A stretch of DNA of 64,000 bases from Emergomyces orientalis. Lineage: Eukaryota; Ascomycota; Eurotiomycetes; Onygenales; Ajellomycetaceae. Shown piece by piece: positions 62,100-64,000 of the stretch. Made by a program: the position numbers and the translations under genes. The notes beneath the pieces are model-generated. The model was given only the letters and a program-made list of their open reading frames with translations, made no database searches and was not told the DNA's origin. Position 1 is the first letter of the stretch; each line of letters opens with the position of its first letter. Location: contig MOWL01000024.1 in assembly GCA_002110485.1 (NCBI GenBank), forward strand, positions 1,172,022 to 1,236,021. The letters run 5' to 3'.

Positions 62100-62924
62100 A
62101 TGGCGACCAGGGCAGCATATCCGCTCCTACCCAAAACCCTCCTCATAATTTCTCTAAAAATGTACTTCACCCCGTCCCGCACAATCACCTACCTCCGCGA
62201 CCTCCTAGACCCCCAAAATGAAATCCTCCGCCCAGAAAACCGTTCAAAGCTCCTCCTTGCTCTAATTCCAGACTTTCTCACCATATACCCTTGCTCTGAA
62301 ATCCTCCAACAGCAAAACCAAAAATCAAACCCCTTCCTCCTCGGCGCTCAAGACTGTTTCTGGGAATCACTAGGTCCTTACACAGGAGAGGTCTCCCCAT
62401 CATGCCTACAATCTCTTCAAGTCTCATTAGTTGAACTCGGCCATGCCGAGCGGCGTGCCATCTTCCATGAGACCGATGAGCAGGTGGGCCGCAAAGCCGC
62501 CGCCGTGAGTGCTCATGGCATGATCCCCCTTGTCTGTGTGGGGGAAGTTGAGACACCTGGATCTGTTATGGCAGATGCTGTCCATAATGCCATTGCTGAG
62601 TGCATGGTACAGGTTCAGGCAGTGCTTGAGGCTGTGCCTAGCTATGCACCACTGATTTTTGCCTATGAACCTGTCTGGGCAATTGGGAAGCCTGTGCCAG
62701 CAAGTGTGGAGCATGTTGCTGGTGTTGTGAAAGGGATTAGAGGGGTGGTGAGTGGGACTGGGAGGGAGGGGGATGTTAGGATTTTGTATGGAGGGAGTGC
62801 TGGGCCTGGGTTGTGGAGGGAGGGTGGGCTGGGGAAGGTGGTTGATGGGATGTTTTTGGGGAGGTTTGCACATGAGATTGAAGGGGTGCGGAAGGTGGTT
62901 AGGGAGGTAGAGGCGACATTATAG
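62100..62924 (+). CDS. Triosephosphate-isomerase-like protein (likely L-erythrulose-1-phosphate isomerase)
   Basis: A single exon. From the Met at 62100 (good AAAAATGGC context) the product is 274 residues; an in-frame Met at 62079 would add seven. TIM landmarks are present. Lys20 lies in ISLKMYFT, the electrophile His115 in ELGHAERR, and the base Glu190 in FAYEPVWAIG. SAHGMIPLVCVGE and the phosphate loop LYGGSAGP also fit. Two departures from true TIM are visible. The residue two before Lys20 is Ser instead of the near-invariant Asn (NWK becomes SLK). The loop-6 segment after WAIG is KPVPAS instead of TGKxA. As I recall the family, the bacterial EryH branch also replaces that Asn with Ser and alters loop 6. 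So I infer an erythrulose-phosphate isomerase like Yarrowia EYI1, not glycolytic TIM. Codon usage in the last 250 bp is unusually G-rich. Confidence 0.85.
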   Translation: MATRAAYPLLPKTLLIISLKMYFTPSRTITYLRDLLDPQNEILRPENRSKLLLALIPDFLTIYPCSEILQQQNQKSNPFLLGAQDCFWESLGPYTGEVSPSCLQSLQVSLVELGHAERRAIFHETDEQVGRKAAAVSAHGMIPLVCVGEVETPGSVMADAVHNAIAECMVQVQAVLEAVPSYAPLIFAYEPVWAIGKPVPASVEHVAGVVKGIRGVVSGTGREGDVRILYGGSAGPGLWREGGLGKVVDGMFLGRFAHEIEGVRKVVREVEATL

Positions 62925-63957
62925 AGCGGGTTTGGTGGAGCGGAGGGAGGGGGGAGGTTATGTGGGTATCAGTATTCATGGAGCATAGAGGCATGCATCT
63001 TGATAACTTTTGGGTTTTAATTATTAATTTGTTTTATTAATTGTACGGTTATTGCATGTATTTAGACGGTTGTTACATTTTCAAGAAGCAGGATTCCCAT
63101 AATTTGTAAAAGATAACAATCAGAATACCCGATGAAGAGGGATTGGAAGATCATCAGAGGTCGAAAGTGTAGTTCGTGTTCGACAGCTGTATCAACCTAT
63201 TTGATAGGAGAAAAAAGAACTCTTTTTGGCAACAAAGCTTCTCGCACATTTCTGTCTCCAGAAATTCATTGGAATATCCGGGTTATTTCGAAAGTGAACT
63301 TTTTGTCCACAGGGTAGCTGTATTTTGACGCTGCGTCATTGTGTATTTTTTTGGGGAGATGATTTTCGCAGCTTACCACCTAGGTACTCCGGTGAAGCCC
63401 TGAAGATCAGGAAGCAGACCTCCAGGAAGCAGAAGACCCGACCTTGTTATGTCAGCAGACCTCGCTGATAGGGCCCGTGCACTCACCTGACCTCGCACGA
63501 TTTTTTTTTTATTATATAGCGAGGTCGGGTCTTCTGTACCTGGCTACCCATATTGGGACCATCCTAACGCTGCTTCAATTCAGCCTGACAAATGCCACGT
63601 TCTTTAAAACAGCAGTCCGATATAGCCAATCAGGGACTAGCGGTAATTCCCCGGGGTCTTTCCAAACGCTTCCAAAGGTTCTATTGTCCCTGGCGGATAT
63701 CAAAACAGCGCCGCCTTTGAGAACAACCTCATTGTTTCTCATTTAAATAACCCCGATTTTTGCCATCGCAACTCTTTGTTCATTAGCCACTCATTTTCAG
63801 CGCTGTTTTGTTTTGCGAGGTAAAATACTCTCTATGGACCTGCCTAATCACTCGCATAGTTCACCTCAGTAATCACTATCCTTAATATCTACATTCATTC
63901 TACATTAATTATTCATACTTAAAGGATTCGAGGAACCTGAGGTGGTCGTCCCGGTAT
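62925..63957. other. Spacer with fold-back element, no complete gene
   Basis: The 3' UTR of the TIM-like gene is followed by about 400 bp of AT-rich spacer, then the inverted-repeat element at 63421-63543, then a CT-rich stretch that should be the leader of a gene starting near the right edge. A GTAAAA donor-like site at 63821 after GCGAG may begin a leader intron. Confidence 0.4.
63421..63543. repeat. Fold-back inverted repeat, MITE-like
   Basis: A perfect 15-bp inverted repeat, CAGAAGACCCGACCT (63430-63444) with its complement at 63522-63536, extends outward with one small gap to CCAGG/CCTGG (63422-63426 and 63539-63543). Inside are a second pair (GACCTCGCT near 63468 with AGCGAGGTC near 63518) and an 11-T run at 63500-63510. 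The element is about 123 bp and could form a long cruciform or hairpin RNA. No flanking target duplication was found. Confidence 0.5.
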
Positions 63958-64000
63958 ATGACAATCGAATATACCACGATCCCTCCCAAACAACTCGAGA
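63958..64000 (+). CDS. Probable start of a further gene, cut by the window edge
   Basis: From ATG 63958 the frame is open to the edge (MTIEYTTIPPKQLE). An alternative overlapping frame (EEPEVVVPVYDNRIYHDP), entered from an AAAG acceptor at 63924, is equally open and protein-like, so the true start is undecided. The CT-rich stretch upstream supports a transcription start. No family can be named from 14-25 residues. It would be the next gene beside the proposed erythrulose-phosphate pair. Confidence 0.25.
   Translation, partial: MTIEYTTIPPKQLE

Noticed and set aside
61952..62188. 78-codon hydrophobic frame on the minus strand overlapping the TIM-like gene start
   Set aside because: It overlaps the coding start of a well-supported gene on the other strand and has no independent support.
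1..64000. CRISPR arrays, bacterial operons, ribosome binding sites, rRNA genes
   Set aside because: The window is eukaryotic nuclear DNA with spliceosomal introns; no regularly spaced repeats and no rRNA-like sequence were seen.

Overview
This is a window of nuclear DNA from a filamentous ascomycete. Genes are interrupted by short introns (about 50-85 nt) with GTATGT/GTAAGT donors and CTAAC-type branch sites. Coding blocks are separated by long AT-rich spacers full of homopolymer runs, and there are no operons. The protein set (Rrn10, CSA, Atg5, Tdp1, Qcr10, DHODH, a Zn2Cys6 and a C2H2 regulator) and its wording point to Eurotiomycetes, most likely Onygenales (Blastomyces/Histoplasma-like). 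The species cannot be fixed from sequence alone.

Layout. 1-8.8 kb: a small secreted Cys-rich protein; a divergent pair made of an Rrn10-like RNA polymerase I factor (minus) and a CSA/ERCC8-type WD40 repair protein (plus) sharing a 319-bp promoter; then a Zn2Cys6 transcription factor on the minus strand. 8.8-19.9 kb: an 11-kb spacer in which no gene can be supported. 19.9-31.1 kb: a SAM+PH polarity-type protein; a very short secreted peptide behind a strong TATA promoter with a puzzling in-frame UGA; a divergent pair of ATG5 (minus) and tyrosyl-DNA phosphodiesterase TDP1 (plus); and a low-complexity His-rich protein. 32.6-39.9 kb: QCR10 (four exons, start codon on its own) and a 1064-residue C2H2 regulator with a pyrimidine-rich leader. 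39.9-57.4 kb: a roughly 17-kb spacer with microsatellites, a poly(dT) run beside a Pol III B-box match, palindromes and one possible gene relic. 57.4-64 kb: mitochondrial dihydroorotate dehydrogenase, then an RpiB-family isomerase (minus) and a triosephosphate-isomerase-like protein (plus), transcribed divergently from a 1.9-kb spacer. A fold-back element lies before the probable start of another gene at the right edge.

Most genes are unrelated housekeeping or regulatory functions. The exception is the last pair. A TIM-like protein lacking the canonical Asn and loop-6 residues, next to an RpiB-like isomerase, is the combination known from bacterial EryH/EryI and Yarrowia EYI1/EYI2. Those enzymes convert L-erythrulose-1-P to D-erythrulose-4-P to D-erythrose-4-P. 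I infer an erythritol/erythrulose catabolic module that probably continues beyond the right edge of the window.

All exon boundaries were read by eye from splice signals and frame continuity. Family assignments rest on recognised motifs, not on searches.
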